This document shows, piece after piece, positions 1 through 9,178 of a stretch of 64,000 nt of DNA. Within the stretch, counting starts at the first letter, position 1. Each line of letters begins with the position of its first letter. The DNA is from Allochromatium tepidum (GTDB taxonomy: Bacteria > Pseudomonadota > Gammaproteobacteria > Chromatiales > Chromatiaceae): the NCBI RefSeq assembly GCF_018409545.1, contig NZ_AP024563.1, forward strand, positions 3,144,691 through 3,208,690, written 5' to 3'. The position numbers and the translations under genes were made by a program. The notes below the pieces were generated by a model. It worked only from the letters and a program-made list of their open reading frames with translations. It did not search any database and was not told where the DNA came from.

Positions 1-301
1 TGGTCAGGATCGGAAGTCCCTGTGGGTGCTCGGCCAGGGCCGTTTCCAGCGTGCTCGGCGACCAGTCGTCCCAGAAGGCGCCATAGAGCGGGTCGCGTGG
101 GAGTGCCTCGGGATACAGGCAGACGATGGGTGGCCGGCCGGGCGGGGTGGTGGCCGGAGACTCCAGCACGGCGGCACCGCTCGCGTCGAGCCGGCGGACC
201 AGCTCGGTCAGGAAACGCTGGAGCAGCGACTCCAGTTCGAGCGAGTCATCGATCGCCCGCGACAACTCGCCGAGCAGCTCGTAGGCATTGGAGGGGGTCA
301 T
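1..301 (-). CDS. GAF-type sensor protein, N-terminal part (runs off the left edge)
   Basis: A minus-strand reading frame opens at an ATG whose first base is 301 and stays open to the window edge, giving the first 100 residues. It begins MTPSNAYELLGELSRAIDD, then a helix with LESLLQRFLTELVRRLDASG, and a segment AAVLES that resembles the start of a GAF sensor domain as found in histidine kinases or diguanylate cyclases. The plus-strand frames over the same bases look like shadows. No catalytic domain is visible because the rest lies outside the window, so the output function is unknown. The GAF assignment is by pattern only. Confidence 0.5.
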   Translation of the reverse strand, partial: MTPSNAYELLGELSRAIDDSLELESLLQRFLTELVRRLDASGAAVLESPATTPPGRPPIVCLYPEALPRDPLYGAFWDDWSPSTLETALAEHPQGLPILT

Positions 302-462
302 GATCGTCGATGGTCCGAGCGGGCGTTGCGCGATGGTTCGGGTGGCGGCGAGGGGCGTCTGGAACGCCCTCCGTCGAGCCTATGCAGCGAATCACTATAA
401 TCGAGTCACCCGGCTTCGTCATCCCAGGGCGAGAGGGGACGGCGATCCCTCGCCGTCGGATC

Positions 463-1617
463 TCAGTCGACGTCCGTGTCCATGGCGGACGCGGGGTCCG
501 CTGCTTCTTCGTCGGTCGCGGGTGGCGCCGGCTCCTCCGAGTGCGTGGACTCAGGTTCGGCGTCGGTCGCCGGCTCGGGGGCCGGTTCGGGCTGGACGAG
601 GAGCTTGGAGCGCTCCAGATCGACCAATTCCATCAGGTCGTATTTCGAGAGCTTGAAGACTTGGGGACGGTCGGCGCTCCTGAGCACGGAGTCCTCGCTC
701 TCGGCGAGCTTGGCGATGCGGTAGGTGCGCGATTCGCCCTCGCTGAGTTCGATCTTCAGCTCCAGCACGGAGGCGGCCGGATCTTCGGCCGGCGCGTCCG
801 CCATGGCGAAGACATCGCGGTAGCTGAGGTTGGCCAGGGTACGCACCAGTTCACGCGCCTTGTCCTGATCCAGCGTTTCGCTCGCGTCGGCTCCGGCCAG
901 ACGCCAGTTCTCGCCGTCCTTCTCCAGCCGCCAGTCGGAGCCTTCGATGGCCGTGATCTTTTCCTGATCGATGCGCAGCTGTCCCTGGTCGAGCCAATCG
1001 ACGCGCCGGTTGGAGACATCGGCGATGGCTAGATCCAGTTCGTAGACGGCCGAGTCGTCCGCCGGGCGTCCGAACAGACGCCGGAAACGTGGTGTCTCGC
1101 CCAGGATCAGGGTCGCGATCTGTCCCTGTGCGCCTTCGAGCGTCAGGCGTCGGTTGAAGCCGGTGTCGGCGACCTTGAAGCGTGCGCGCGCTTCGGCGCT
1201 GGTGGCCGTGGGCAGCGGGCGCTTGAGTGCGGCCAGCGTGGTCAGGAGCTGATCGGCTTTGAAGCCGGCGGCGGGGAAATCGCCCAGTTCGCCGACCACC
1301 CAGGCGCCGCCGTCGCGCCGTTCGAGGTGCACCGGATCGGCGCCGTCCGAGCCTTCGATACGGATCGCCGTCACCTGCTCGGGCTTGAAATCGAGCAGGG
1401 GCGCTTGCGGGGCGAAGGCGCGGGTGCTCGGGGCGCTCAGGCTCTGGCCGAGCGCGATCAGCAGTTGCAGCGCTAGCAGACCGGCCAGTCCCATGACCAG
1501 GGGTGTGCGCAGATCCGGACGCCAGCCGAGATCGGCCTTGGGCACCTGAGCCTTGGTGTCGGCGGCGGTCGTTTCGCTCGCTGCCTTCGAGAGGGATGTC
1601 GAGTTGGTCGCTGTCAT
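463..1617 (-). CDS. DUF4340 domain protein of a GldFG-type ABC system
   Basis: A 384-residue protein with one membrane anchor near residues 35-55 (LVMGLAGLLALQLLIALGQ) and a large soluble part carrying the DUF4340 pattern: VTAIRIEG, an LERRDGGAWVV strand and later LILGETPRFRRLFGRPADD. The C-terminus is rich in Glu, Pro and Ala and low in complexity. It is the last gene of a three-gene operon, starting 3 nt after the stop of the fused permease/GldG gene. Families of this kind accompany GldF/GldG-like ABC exporters; the substrate is unknown. Likely an inner-membrane lipoprotein-like accessory facing the periplasm (inference). Confidence 0.8.
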   Translation of the reverse strand: MTATNSTSLSKAASETTAADTKAQVPKADLGWRPDLRTPLVMGLAGLLALQLLIALGQSLSAPSTRAFAPQAPLLDFKPEQVTAIRIEGSDGADPVHLERRDGGAWVVGELGDFPAAGFKADQLLTTLAALKRPLPTATSAEARARFKVADTGFNRRLTLEGAQGQIATLILGETPRFRRLFGRPADDSAVYELDLAIADVSNRRVDWLDQGQLRIDQEKITAIEGSDWRLEKDGENWRLAGADASETLDQDKARELVRTLANLSYRDVFAMADAPAEDPAASVLELKIELSEGESRTYRIAKLAESEDSVLRSADRPQVFKLSKYDLMELVDLERSKLLVQPEPAPEPATDAEPESTHSEEPAPPATDEEAADPASAMDTDVD

Positions 1618-1620
1618 GGT

Positions 1621-4530
1621 TCACTGACCTCCTTGACCCAGGATGGCGGCATGGTAGCGGGCGCGACGGGCGCGGGCGCGACGATGCAGCGCGTAGACGA
1701 GTGCCAGCCCGCCGAGTGCCAGCAGATAATTGAGCGTCTCCCAGAAGACGCGCGCCTCGCGCCCGATGGGATCGAGCAGACGTCCGAACTGGCCGTGGCC
1801 GCGCAGCGACAGCAGGCCGCGATCTTCCAGCGACCAGTCGACGGCGTTCTGGACCAGTTCGAGCGGCTTGAGATAGCGGCTCTGGGTGGCTTCGTTGGCG
1901 AGACGGATGGCGGTGTCGCTCAGGAAGCTGGACGAACCGATCAGGATCAGCCGTGCCGACTCGGGCGAGCTGTCGATGACGCTCGAGATCACCGGCGGCT
2001 TGGAGGCGTCCGGATGCTGCGCGTCCTCATCCTCTTTGCTGTCGGCTTCGGACTCGACCTCGTCCCTAGCGAGCAGCGGCGAGGGCTGACCGGCGAAGGG
2101 CGAGTCGAAGCGGCCCTCGACGGCGACCGCCAACAGCTTGCGTCCCCGATCCTCGCCACGCGGGAAGCCGAGCGCGCCATGCGCCTCGAAGTCGGGCTGC
2201 ATGTTCTCCGAGTCACTGCTCCAGGCCGCGTCCGAACTCTGGAGCAGGCGCGTGACCCGGCGTCCGGCGTTCTTCGTCGCGTCGAGCGTGATCGGCGATG
2301 ACCAGTTGAGCGTGATCTGACCCAGACCGGCGGTGATCGGGCTGTCCTCGGCCAGTCCCTCGCCCCGGATGTCGGGGAAATAAGGATAGTCGAGCGTCCG
2401 GATCTCCTGGACCGTGAAGCCGCCCAGATTGCGCTGGACCGGGATCGGGAAGGGCGTGTTGCGCGGGTCGAGCACCAGGCTGGATTCGAGCTTCAAACCA
2501 TGATGCGCGAGCCAGTCGCCCAAGCCGGTGTCGATCTTGCGCGCGCCGATGGCCCCGCCCGCCAGATCCAGATCGAAGCTGGACGCGGCCAGGATCACGG
2601 TTCCGCCCTGCATCAGGAATTGGTCGATGGCGAAGCGCTGTTTCTCGTCCAGCGACTCGGGACCGACGACCAGCAGCAGATCGGCGTCCTCCGGCGCCTG
2701 ACCCGAGGTGAGATCGGTCTCGCGCAGGTTGAAGCTGTCTTGGAGCGTCTGACGCAGCAGGCTGTAGTCGTCGCCCGTCGAGCCGCCCATGCCGAAGGGG
2801 TTGGGCTTGGGGGCGGGCGCGAAGAGTGCCACGGTGCGCAGTACGCCGGGTGCGAAACGCTTGATCGCCGATTCGATCGAACGGTTCAGCCCACTGCGGT
2901 CCAGCGATTCGGGCAGCGGCACCGGGATGCTCCGTGCGCCATCCTCCAGCACCAGATAGAAATAGAAGGGTGTGGGATCGAGCAGACTGACCACCAGCGG
3001 CTCGAAGCCATACTGCTCCCGGATCTTCTTGGCCAGGGCGCCGTCACCGGCCGCCGGGTCTTGAATCTCGAAGCTGAAACGTCCGTTCGACTTGGAGCGC
3101 AACTCGCCCAGGATGGACTCCAGATCGGTGCGCAAACCCGGAAGCGGCTCGGGCAGCGTGTCCGATGCCGAGACGAACGCCTTGAGCGTCAGCGGCTTGG
3201 ACAGGTTGGCGAACAGATCGCCGCCGCCCTGATAGCCCTGGAGCACCTTGCGGATGGTGCGCGTCAGGTCGTACTCGGGATGGCGCAGACGCACGTCGAG
3301 ATCCGTCTCGCTGCGGACCTTGACGTCGATCAGATCCCGGAAGCTCAGGGTCTCGTACTGATCGCCGTACTTGATCAGGATGTCGAAATAGGAATTGACC
3401 ACGGCGGCCTGATACTTGGTCGCGGTCTGGAAGGCGACCGGCCGGATGCCGTACTGCTCGCCGGCCTCGCGCTCCAGCTCGGGCGACTGCTGAGGATCGA
3501 CGATCTCCACGCGCACCCTGTCGCCGCCGGCGATCTGATATTCCTCCAGCAGGTCGCGCAGTTGCGGCACCAGGGGCGCGAGCAACGGATGGGTCTGGGC
3601 GCTGAAATAGCCCCGGATCAGCAGCGGTTCCTGGAGCTGGGACAGATAGGTTCGGGTCGCCTCGGAGAGACTGTAGAGCCGGCCCTCGGTCAGATCGGCG
3701 CGCGCGCCGGTCACGCCCTGTATCCAGAGATTGGCCGCAATCAGGTTGGCCACCGCCAGCCCCGTGACCAGGGTCCAGCGCCGATGATGGCGCGGGTTGG
3801 CTTCCGGCTCGGCCCAGCGCAGACGTTCGAGGCCGTGGATAGTGAGTGCCAGGAAGACGCCGGTCAGGCTCAGGTAGTAATAGAGATCGCGCACATCGAT
3901 CACCCCGCGCGTGATCGACTCGAAGCGCGCGCCGCTGCCGAGCAGCCGCAGGAGTTCACCGCCGCCGTGTCCGACCAGACTGGTGAGCGCCGGCGAGCCG
4001 ATGACATAGAAGGCCGCGCTGACCAGGGTCGCGCCGATCAGGGCCACGATCGGATTGTCGGTCCGCGCCGAGACGAAGAGTCCGATGGCGACATAGGCCG
4101 AGGCCAGCAGCAGCGCCGCCAGATAGGCGCCGACGACCGGACCCCAGTCGAGCGGCCCGAGCAGCGAGACCGTGATCGGTAGCGGCAGGGTCAGGGCCAG
4201 CGCCACGGCCACCAGACCCAGTGCGGCCAGGAACTTGCCGAGCACCAGCCTGGGTGTGGCCACCGGCAGGGTCAGCAGGTTTTCGAGCGTCCCGGCGCGC
4301 CGCTCCTCGCTCCACATCCGCATGGTGAGCGCGGCACAGAGGAAGATCAGCAGGATCGGCATCCACTCGAACAGCGGACGTGCGTCGGCGATGTTGCGGG
4401 CGAAGAAGGCATCCACCCAGAAGAAGACGAACAGCGACACCGCCAGGAAGGTGCCGATGAAGATATAGGCCACCGGCGAGCCGAAGAAGGCCGCCAGCTC
4501 GCGGCGGGCCACGCGCGTGATCTCAGCCAT
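1621..4530 (-). CDS. ABC-2 permease fused to a GldG-type substrate-binding domain
   Basis: A 969-residue fusion. Residues 1-240 are an ABC-2 permease with about six membrane segments (for example VAYIFIGTFLAVSLFVFFWV and TLPVATPRLVLGKFLAALG). A further membrane helix near 250-275 leads into the periplasmic GldG-like region (TYLSQLQEPLLIRGYFSAQT, later DADLLLVVGPESLDEKQRFA). A C-terminal helix (ALGGLALVYAL) re-anchors the chain. In many genomes GldF and GldG are separate genes; here they are one. The start overlaps the end of the ATPase gene by 8 nt, which suggests translational coupling. The role is membrane export or envelope biogenesis; the substrate is not predictable. Confidence 0.85.
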   Translation of the reverse strand: MAEITRVARRELAAFFGSPVAYIFIGTFLAVSLFVFFWVDAFFARNIADARPLFEWMPILLIFLCAALTMRMWSEERRAGTLENLLTLPVATPRLVLGKFLAALGLVAVALALTLPLPITVSLLGPLDWGPVVGAYLAALLLASAYVAIGLFVSARTDNPIVALIGATLVSAAFYVIGSPALTSLVGHGGGELLRLLGSGARFESITRGVIDVRDLYYYLSLTGVFLALTIHGLERLRWAEPEANPRHHRRWTLVTGLAVANLIAANLWIQGVTGARADLTEGRLYSLSEATRTYLSQLQEPLLIRGYFSAQTHPLLAPLVPQLRDLLEEYQIAGGDRVRVEIVDPQQSPELEREAGEQYGIRPVAFQTATKYQAAVVNSYFDILIKYGDQYETLSFRDLIDVKVRSETDLDVRLRHPEYDLTRTIRKVLQGYQGGGDLFANLSKPLTLKAFVSASDTLPEPLPGLRTDLESILGELRSKSNGRFSFEIQDPAAGDGALAKKIREQYGFEPLVVSLLDPTPFYFYLVLEDGARSIPVPLPESLDRSGLNRSIESAIKRFAPGVLRTVALFAPAPKPNPFGMGGSTGDDYSLLRQTLQDSFNLRETDLTSGQAPEDADLLLVVGPESLDEKQRFAIDQFLMQGGTVILAASSFDLDLAGGAIGARKIDTGLGDWLAHHGLKLESSLVLDPRNTPFPIPVQRNLGGFTVQEIRTLDYPYFPDIRGEGLAEDSPITAGLGQITLNWSSPITLDATKNAGRRVTRLLQSSDAAWSSDSENMQPDFEAHGALGFPRGEDRGRKLLAVAVEGRFDSPFAGQPSPLLARDEVESEADSKEDEDAQHPDASKPPVISSVIDSSPESARLILIGSSSFLSDTAIRLANEATQSRYLKPLELVQNAVDWSLEDRGLLSLRGHGQFGRLLDPIGREARVFWETLNYLLALGGLALVYALHRRARARRARYHAAILGQGGQ

Positions 4531-5461
4531 GGGGCGCCTCCATCCGTTCCAGGGTCACGGCGCCGAACAGCGCCTCCAGGTCTTGGCGTTCGGTCTCCAG
4601 ACCATGCAGCGACCAGCCGCGCTCGCAGACGGCGCGGGCGACGCCGGGGGCGGCCGATTGAGCGTCGTCGGTCTCCAGGGCGAAGCGCCGACGGGCGCCG
4701 TCTTCATCCAACAGGGCCGCCGAGCCGATGCCGTCCAGCGCCGAGAGCACCGGCAACGCCTCGTCCGGTTCGCGATCCAGCGTCACCACCAGACGCGGCC
4801 GGCGTCCGATGGCATCGAGCCGGCTGTCGAGCGCCAGTTGACCGCCGCGCATGATGAGCACCCGCCCGCAGACCGCTTCGACCTCTTGCAGGATGTGGGT
4901 CGAGATGATGAGCGTGGCCTCGCGTGCCAGCTCGCGCACCAGGGCGCGCATGTGCTGGATCTGGGCCGGGTCGAGTCCGTTGGTCGGTTCGTCGAGGATG
5001 AGAAAGCGCGGCTCGTGCAGGATGGCCTGGGCCACACCGACGCGCTGACGGTAGCCGCGCGACAGGGTGCCGATGGCGGCGGTCGCCTTGGCGCCGAGTT
5101 CGGTGCGCTCGACGGCGCGACGGATCGCCGCCGGACGTCGGTCGGGCGACAGCCCCAGCAGCGAGGCCTGATAGTCCAGTGAATCGAGCACCGTCATCTC
5201 GGGATAGAGCGGACAGTTCTCGGGCAGATAGCCGATGCGGCGTTGCGCCTCGCGGCGCTGTTCGGCGATGTCCAGTCCGTCGATCCGGATCGTTCCGGCG
5301 CTCGGTTCGAGATAGCCGGTCAGCATCTTCATGATGGTGGTCTTGCCCGCGCCATTGTGGCCGAGCAGACCCACGATCTCACCCGTGTCGATGCTGAACG
5401 AGACGTCCTGGACCGCCTTGAGTGCGCCATAACGGCGACTGAGGTGGCGAACCTCGATCAT
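4523..5461 (-). CDS. ABC transporter ATP-binding protein (GldA-like)
   Basis: A 312-residue nucleotide-binding subunit. Walker A is GHNGAGKTT, the signature is LSRGYRQRVGVAQA, and Walker B is FLILDEPTNGLDP followed by the H-loop region STHILQEVE. The frame extends upstream, but MIEVRHLSRRYGALKAV is the normal beginning of this family, so the ATG at 5461 is chosen. First gene of the operon with the fused permease/GldG and the DUF4340 protein. It powers that transporter at the cytoplasmic face of the inner membrane. Confidence 0.88.
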   Translation of the reverse strand: MIEVRHLSRRYGALKAVQDVSFSIDTGEIVGLLGHNGAGKTTIMKMLTGYLEPSAGTIRIDGLDIAEQRREAQRRIGYLPENCPLYPEMTVLDSLDYQASLLGLSPDRRPAAIRRAVERTELGAKATAAIGTLSRGYRQRVGVAQAILHEPRFLILDEPTNGLDPAQIQHMRALVRELAREATLIISTHILQEVEAVCGRVLIMRGGQLALDSRLDAIGRRPRLVVTLDREPDEALPVLSALDGIGSAALLDEDGARRRFALETDDAQSAAPGVARAVCERGWSLHGLETERQDLEALFGAVTLERMEAPHG

Positions 5462-5710
5462 TGAGTCTCTCCTGTCTCGATTGCTCGCGGTGTCTTGGAG
5501 GGCAGGGCGCAGCGGCCCCATACGGGCGCGGATTTCAACCAAGGCGGTTGAAGCGTGCAAGTGGGCCGTGGTGGCTGGACAGGCGCAGCATCTACGGATC
5601 AACAAAAAAGAAATTACAAATCAATATCTTGCGCCTATCGCTCACAGATGGGATCCAGAGTTAAATTTTGTTTAGCCCTTTGCCTGAGGCGCTTTGCACC
5701 CTCATTTATG

Positions 5711-5736
5711 TTATAAATTGCGTACGCAATTGATAA
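5711..5736. promoter_or_regulatory. 26-bp imperfect palindrome upstream of the Phd-type gene (probable operator)
   Basis: A perfect 16-bp palindrome AATTGCGTACGCAATT lies at 5716-5731. It extends outward through one mismatched pair (5715/5732) to TTAT at 5711-5714 and ATAA at 5733-5736. It ends 14 nt before the start codon of the antitoxin gene. Phd/YefM proteins bind such palindromes to repress their own operons, so autoregulation is the likely role; that is inference. Confidence 0.6.
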
Positions 5737-5750
5737 TCATCGAGGCCATT

Positions 5751-6011
5751 ATGAGTCTTCGAATCGGTATGCGCGAGCTGCGCGAAAAACTGTCCGAGTA
5801 TCTGGATTCATCGATCCCCATCGAGGTGACACGTCACGGCCAGACGATCGGTTTCTACATCCCGGTACCCAAATGCCCGAATCAGTCGGAGCGCGAGGCC
5901 ATGCTTGAGGCCGGTCGTCGTATGCGCGAGGAAATGGCCCGACTCGGCATCAGCGAAGAGGAGCTCATGGCGGACTTCCAGCATTGGCGCAAGCACCACG
6001 ATGCCGCCTAG
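5751..6011 (+). CDS. Phd/YefM-type antitoxin, apparently without a toxin partner
   Basis: An 86-residue protein. MSLRIGMRELREKLSEYLD and the strand IEVTRHGQTIGFYIPV match the Phd/YefM DNA-binding fold; the C-terminal half (RRMREEMARLGISEEELMAD) is helical, as in toxin-binding tails. The ATG at 5751 is preferred over upstream in-frame codons because it gives the family start and places the palindrome just upstream. No toxin follows: the next gene is on the opposite strand and begins 12 nt later with its stop codon. It may be a solitary autoregulator or the remnant of a toxin-antitoxin pair. Confidence 0.75.
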   Translation: MSLRIGMRELREKLSEYLDSSIPIEVTRHGQTIGFYIPVPKCPNQSEREAMLEAGRRMREEMARLGISEEELMADFQHWRKHHDAA

Positions 6012-6022
6012 TCGCGCACTGC

Positions 6023-7009
6023 TCAGAGTCGGACCAGGATTCGCCCATGCGTCCGGCCGGCGAGCACACGCTCGAACACCTCGGCCAGTCCATCCGGCGC
6101 GACGGTTTCGCTCAGCAGCGCATCCAGGTCCGTCGGTCGCCAGTCGTCGGCCAGATGTTGCCACAGCTCGGTACGCAGCGGGTTGGGGACATCCACCGAG
6201 TTGCAGCCGAGCAGACTTACGCCACGCAGGATGAAGGGCATGACCGTGGTGTGCAGCTCATGCCCGCCCGCCAGCCCGATGGCGGCGATGTTGCCGCCGG
6301 GGACCGTGGTACGGGTGATCCGGGCCAGCAGTTCGCCGCCGACGTTGTCGATGGCGCCGCCCCATTCGGCCTTCTCCAGCGGTCGGGTCGCGCCGGCCAG
6401 GGCCTCGCGGTCGATGATCCGCGCGGCGCCCAATCCTTTCAGCCAGTCGTGCAGATCCGGCTTGCCCGAGAGCGCTGCGACCTCATAGCCGAGCCGGGCG
6501 AGGATGGCCACCGCCATGGAGCCGACTCCGCCGCTGGCGCCTGTCACCAGGATCGGTCCCAGCTCGGGGCGCTGACCATTGACCTGCATTCGATGCACGG
6601 CCAGCGCGGCCGTGAATCCCGCTGTGCCCAGGATCATGGCCGCGCGTGCATCGAGTCCCGCCGGCATGGGCACCAGCCAGTCGCCGGGGACACAGAGGTA
6701 TTCGGCATAGGCGCCGTCGTGGTCGAAGCTCAATCCCCAGCCGGTGGCGATGACCGCATCCCCGGCCCGATACTTCGGATGTCGGGAGGCCTCGACCTCA
6801 CCGGCCGCATCGATGCCGCCGACCAGCGGAAAGGTCCGCAGAATCTTGCCGCGCCCCGTGCCGGCGAGTGCGTCCTTGTAGTTGACGCTGGAATAGCGGA
6901 CCCGGATCAACACCTCGCCCTCGGTCGGTTCCGGCTTGGGTAGCGGCTCGATGCCGGCGTGATGGCCCTGGGCGTCGTTGTGGATGCGGAAGGCGGAATA
7001 CAGATGCAT
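6023..7009 (-). CDS. acuI: YhdH/AcuI-type NADPH-dependent acryloyl-CoA reductase / quinone oxidoreductase
   Basis: A 328-residue zinc-independent medium-chain dehydrogenase/reductase. Features are the N-terminal GroES-like part (SSVNYKDALAGTGRG), the nucleotide-binding motif VTGASGGVGSMAVAIL near residues 155-170, and the family tail HGRILVRL. E. coli YhdH and Rhodobacter AcuI reduce acryloyl-CoA to propionyl-CoA with NADPH. It stands alone between the Phd-type gene and fumarase. Its codons 46-55 are the exact target of a spacer in the CRISPR array of this window. The symbol is given by family; the substrate has not been verified. Confidence 0.85.
   Translation of the reverse strand: MHLYSAFRIHNDAQGHHAGIEPLPKPEPTEGEVLIRVRYSSVNYKDALAGTGRGKILRTFPLVGGIDAAGEVEASRHPKYRAGDAVIATGWGLSFDHDGAYAEYLCVPGDWLVPMPAGLDARAAMILGTAGFTAALAVHRMQVNGQRPELGPILVTGASGGVGSMAVAILARLGYEVAALSGKPDLHDWLKGLGAARIIDREALAGATRPLEKAEWGGAIDNVGGELLARITRTTVPGGNIAAIGLAGGHELHTTVMPFILRGVSLLGCNSVDVPNPLRTELWQHLADDWRPTDLDALLSETVAPDGLAEVFERVLAGRTHGRILVRL
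6845..6875 (-). other. Protospacer inside acuI matched by the fifth CRISPR spacer
   Basis: These 31 bases are identical to spacer 5 of the array (22565-22595). The array reads on the plus strand and acuI is transcribed from the minus strand, so the crRNA would be perfectly antisense to the mRNA for residues DALAGTGRGK. On the plus strand the 8 bases before the protospacer are CGCAGAAT, against CTGGAAAC in the repeat tag. Only 3 of 8 positions agree, so tag-based self-recognition would be weak. Confidence 0.9.
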
Positions 7010-7135
7010 GGGGTATGACCTCGGGATGGTGTTTTTTGGAACCGCAAAGACGCGAAGACCGCAAAGCGTTCGAAATCTTCGACGCCCGTGATGGTTCTTG
7101 CGTCTCCGTGTGGTCGGTGTGGAGACCGACGCGGG

Positions 7136-8659
7136 TCAGGCCACCGTCACCGGAATCCCCGCGATCCGTCCGCGCCACTCGGCAGGTCCGATCTGGTGCA
7201 CCGATTCGCCCCGGCTGTCGACCGCGACCGTCACCGGCATGTCCTCGACCACGAACTCGCGGATCGCCTCCATGCCGAGATCCTCGAAGGCGACCAGCCG
7301 CGAGGACTTGATGGCCTTGGAGACCAGATAGGCCGCGCCGCCGACCGCCATCAGATAGACTGCGCCATGCTGCTTGATCGACTCGATCGCCGCCGGTCCG
7401 CGCTCGGCCTTGCCGATCATGCCGATCAGCCCGGTCCGGGCGAGCATGATCTCGGTGAACTTGTCCATGCGCGTGGCGGTGGTCGGTCCGGCCGGTCCCA
7501 CGATCTCGTCGCGTACCGGATCGACCGGGCCGACGTAATAGATGAAGCGATCGGTGAGATCCACGCCTGCCGGCAGGGATTCGCCGCGTGCGAGCAGATC
7601 GGCGATGCGCTTGTGCGCCGCATCGCGTCCGGTGAGCAGCCGGCCCGAGAGCAGCAGCCGCTCGCCCGGGCGCCAGCTCGCGATCTCGGCGCGCGTGAGT
7701 CCGTCGAGATTCACGCGCCGCGCCGTGCTGTCGGGCGCCCAGGTGATCGCCGGCCAATCCGCCAGACGCGGCGGTTCCAGCTGCACCGGGCCTGAGCCGT
7801 CGAGGACGAAGTCCAGATGTCGGGTCGCGGCACAGTTGGGGATCATGGCCACCGGCAGCGAGGCGGCATGGGTGGGGTAGGTGAGGATCTTGACGTCCAG
7901 CACCGTGGTCAGCCCGCCGAGTCCCTGAGCGCCGATGCCGAGCGCGTTGACCTTCTCGAACAGCTCCAGACGCAGTTCCTCGATCGGATCGGCTGGGCCG
8001 CGTGCCTGGAGTTCATGGACGTCGATGTGTCCGAGCAGGGCTTCCTTGGCCAGCAGCATCGCCTTCTCGGCCGAGCCGCCGATGCCGATGCCGAGCATTC
8101 CGGGCGGACACCAGCCTGCGCCCATGGTCGGCACCGTCTTCAGCACCCAATCGACCAGGTTGTCGCTCGGATTGAGGATGGCGAACTTGGCCTTGTTCTC
8201 CGAGCCGCCGCCCTTGGCCGCGAGCCGCACCTCGACCCGATCGCCGGGCACCAGCTCGACATGGACCACGGCCGGGGTGTTGTCGCCGGTATTCGTGCGC
8301 GCACCGATCGGTGGGGACACGATCGAGGCACGCAGCACATTGTCCGGGTGCAGATAGGCGCGGCGCACGCCCTCGTCGACCAGCGCCTGAAGGCTTTGCT
8401 GAGTATCCCAACGCACATCCATGCCGACCTTGAGGAAGACCACTACCGAGCCGGTATCCTGACAGATGGGCCGGTGCCCCTCGGCGCACAGCCGCGAGTT
8501 GTAGAGGATCTGGGCCATGGCATCGCGCGCGGCCGGCGACTGCTCGGCCTCATAGGCGGCACCCAGCGCCTGGATGTAGTCGCGCGGGTGATAGTAGGAG
8601 ATGAACTGGAGCGCGTCGGCAATGCTCCGGATGAAATCGGATTCGCGGATGGTGGTCAT
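7136..8659 (-). CDS. fumA: Fumarate hydratase, class I (iron-sulfur)
   Basis: A 507-residue class I fumarase, interconverting fumarate and malate in the cytoplasm for the TCA cycle. Visible are the N-terminal cluster region PICQDTGSVVVFLKVGMDV, the segment GIGGSAEKAMLLAKEALLG, a second conserved Cys in IPNCAATRHLDFVLDG, and the C-terminal beta domain with YYVGPVDPVRDEIVGPAGPT and RMDKFTEIML. The ATG at 8659 (MTTIRESDFIRSIADALQF) is chosen over a 29-residue longer frame because it matches the family. Class I enzymes carry a [4Fe-4S] cluster and are oxygen-sensitive, which fits an anaerobic or microaerobic lifestyle. Confidence 0.9.
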   Translation of the reverse strand: MTTIRESDFIRSIADALQFISYYHPRDYIQALGAAYEAEQSPAARDAMAQILYNSRLCAEGHRPICQDTGSVVVFLKVGMDVRWDTQQSLQALVDEGVRRAYLHPDNVLRASIVSPPIGARTNTGDNTPAVVHVELVPGDRVEVRLAAKGGGSENKAKFAILNPSDNLVDWVLKTVPTMGAGWCPPGMLGIGIGGSAEKAMLLAKEALLGHIDVHELQARGPADPIEELRLELFEKVNALGIGAQGLGGLTTVLDVKILTYPTHAASLPVAMIPNCAATRHLDFVLDGSGPVQLEPPRLADWPAITWAPDSTARRVNLDGLTRAEIASWRPGERLLLSGRLLTGRDAAHKRIADLLARGESLPAGVDLTDRFIYYVGPVDPVRDEIVGPAGPTTATRMDKFTEIMLARTGLIGMIGKAERGPAAIESIKQHGAVYLMAVGGAAYLVSKAIKSSRLVAFEDLGMEAIREFVVEDMPVTVAVDSRGESVHQIGPAEWRGRIAGIPVTVA

Positions 8660-8863
8660 GATGGCTCGGGTTTGCGGGAGATTCGAGGGTGTTTTGCGGC
8701 AGTGTATATCAGCGGCCCATCGAACCTGAAACGCAGACCGACTCATCAGTCGATCAGAATTTTCTGATAGTTTTCAAATGCGCGCGCCCTCGATCAGGGC
8801 GAGGGCGGTCATCGGAGTCGCACCCGTTCGCGGACCTCGATCACTGGTCGCTACAAAAAAGAC

Positions 8864-8892
8864 TTGCAGCCGTCGGCGTCGGCTTGTACTAT
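8864..8892 (+). promoter_or_regulatory. Sigma-70 type promoter of tRNA-Val
   Basis: A -35 box TTGCAG at 8864-8869 and a -10 box TACTAT at 8887-8892 are separated by 17 bp. Transcription would start near 8899, about 11 nt before the mature tRNA. Confidence 0.6.
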
Positions 8893-8909
8893 GGCCGTCT
8901 CTTGACGAC

Positions 8910-8986
8910 AGGCGCGTAGCTCAGTTGGTTAGAGCACCACCTTGACATGGTGGGGGTCGTTGGTTCGAGTCCAATCGCGCCTACCA
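8910..8986 (+). tRNA. tRNA-Val (anticodon GAC)
   Basis: A full cloverleaf. The acceptor AGGCGCG (8910-8916) pairs with CGCGCCT, followed by A and an encoded CCA. The D arm is GCTC-AGTTGGTTA-GAGC. The anticodon stem CCACC/GGTGG holds loop TTGACAT with anticodon GAC, and the T arm is GTTGG-TTCGAGT-CCAAT. It closely resembles E. coli tRNA-Val(GAC). Encoded CCA end. Confidence 0.95.
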
Positions 8987-9029
8987 ACACCGGCTGTCAG
9001 CCTTCAGCGATCAGCTTTCAGCATGAAAA

Positions 9030-9068
9030 CCGGCTGAGAGTCCTTCGCTGAGGGCCGGCGGCTTTTTT
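9030..9068 (+). terminator. Possible intrinsic terminator before thrS
   Basis: CCGGC at 9030-9034 can pair with GCCGG at 9054-9058; after CGGC comes a run of six T at 9063-9068. The loop is long, so this may be a weak terminator of the tRNA transcript or a thrS leader structure. Confidence 0.4.
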
Positions 9069-9178
9069 ATTGCCCGCATTTCGAGCCGCGCCAGTTTAGC
9101 ATCGATCCCCGATGCCGGGCGTCTCGAAAGACTCACGCGATCCCTCGTATCGATCGCCACTGAAACCCAGGATCCAAG

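Noticed and set aside
26..400. Plus-strand frame at the left edge
   Set aside because: It lies opposite a better supported minus-strand sensor reading frame and has no recognisable domain.
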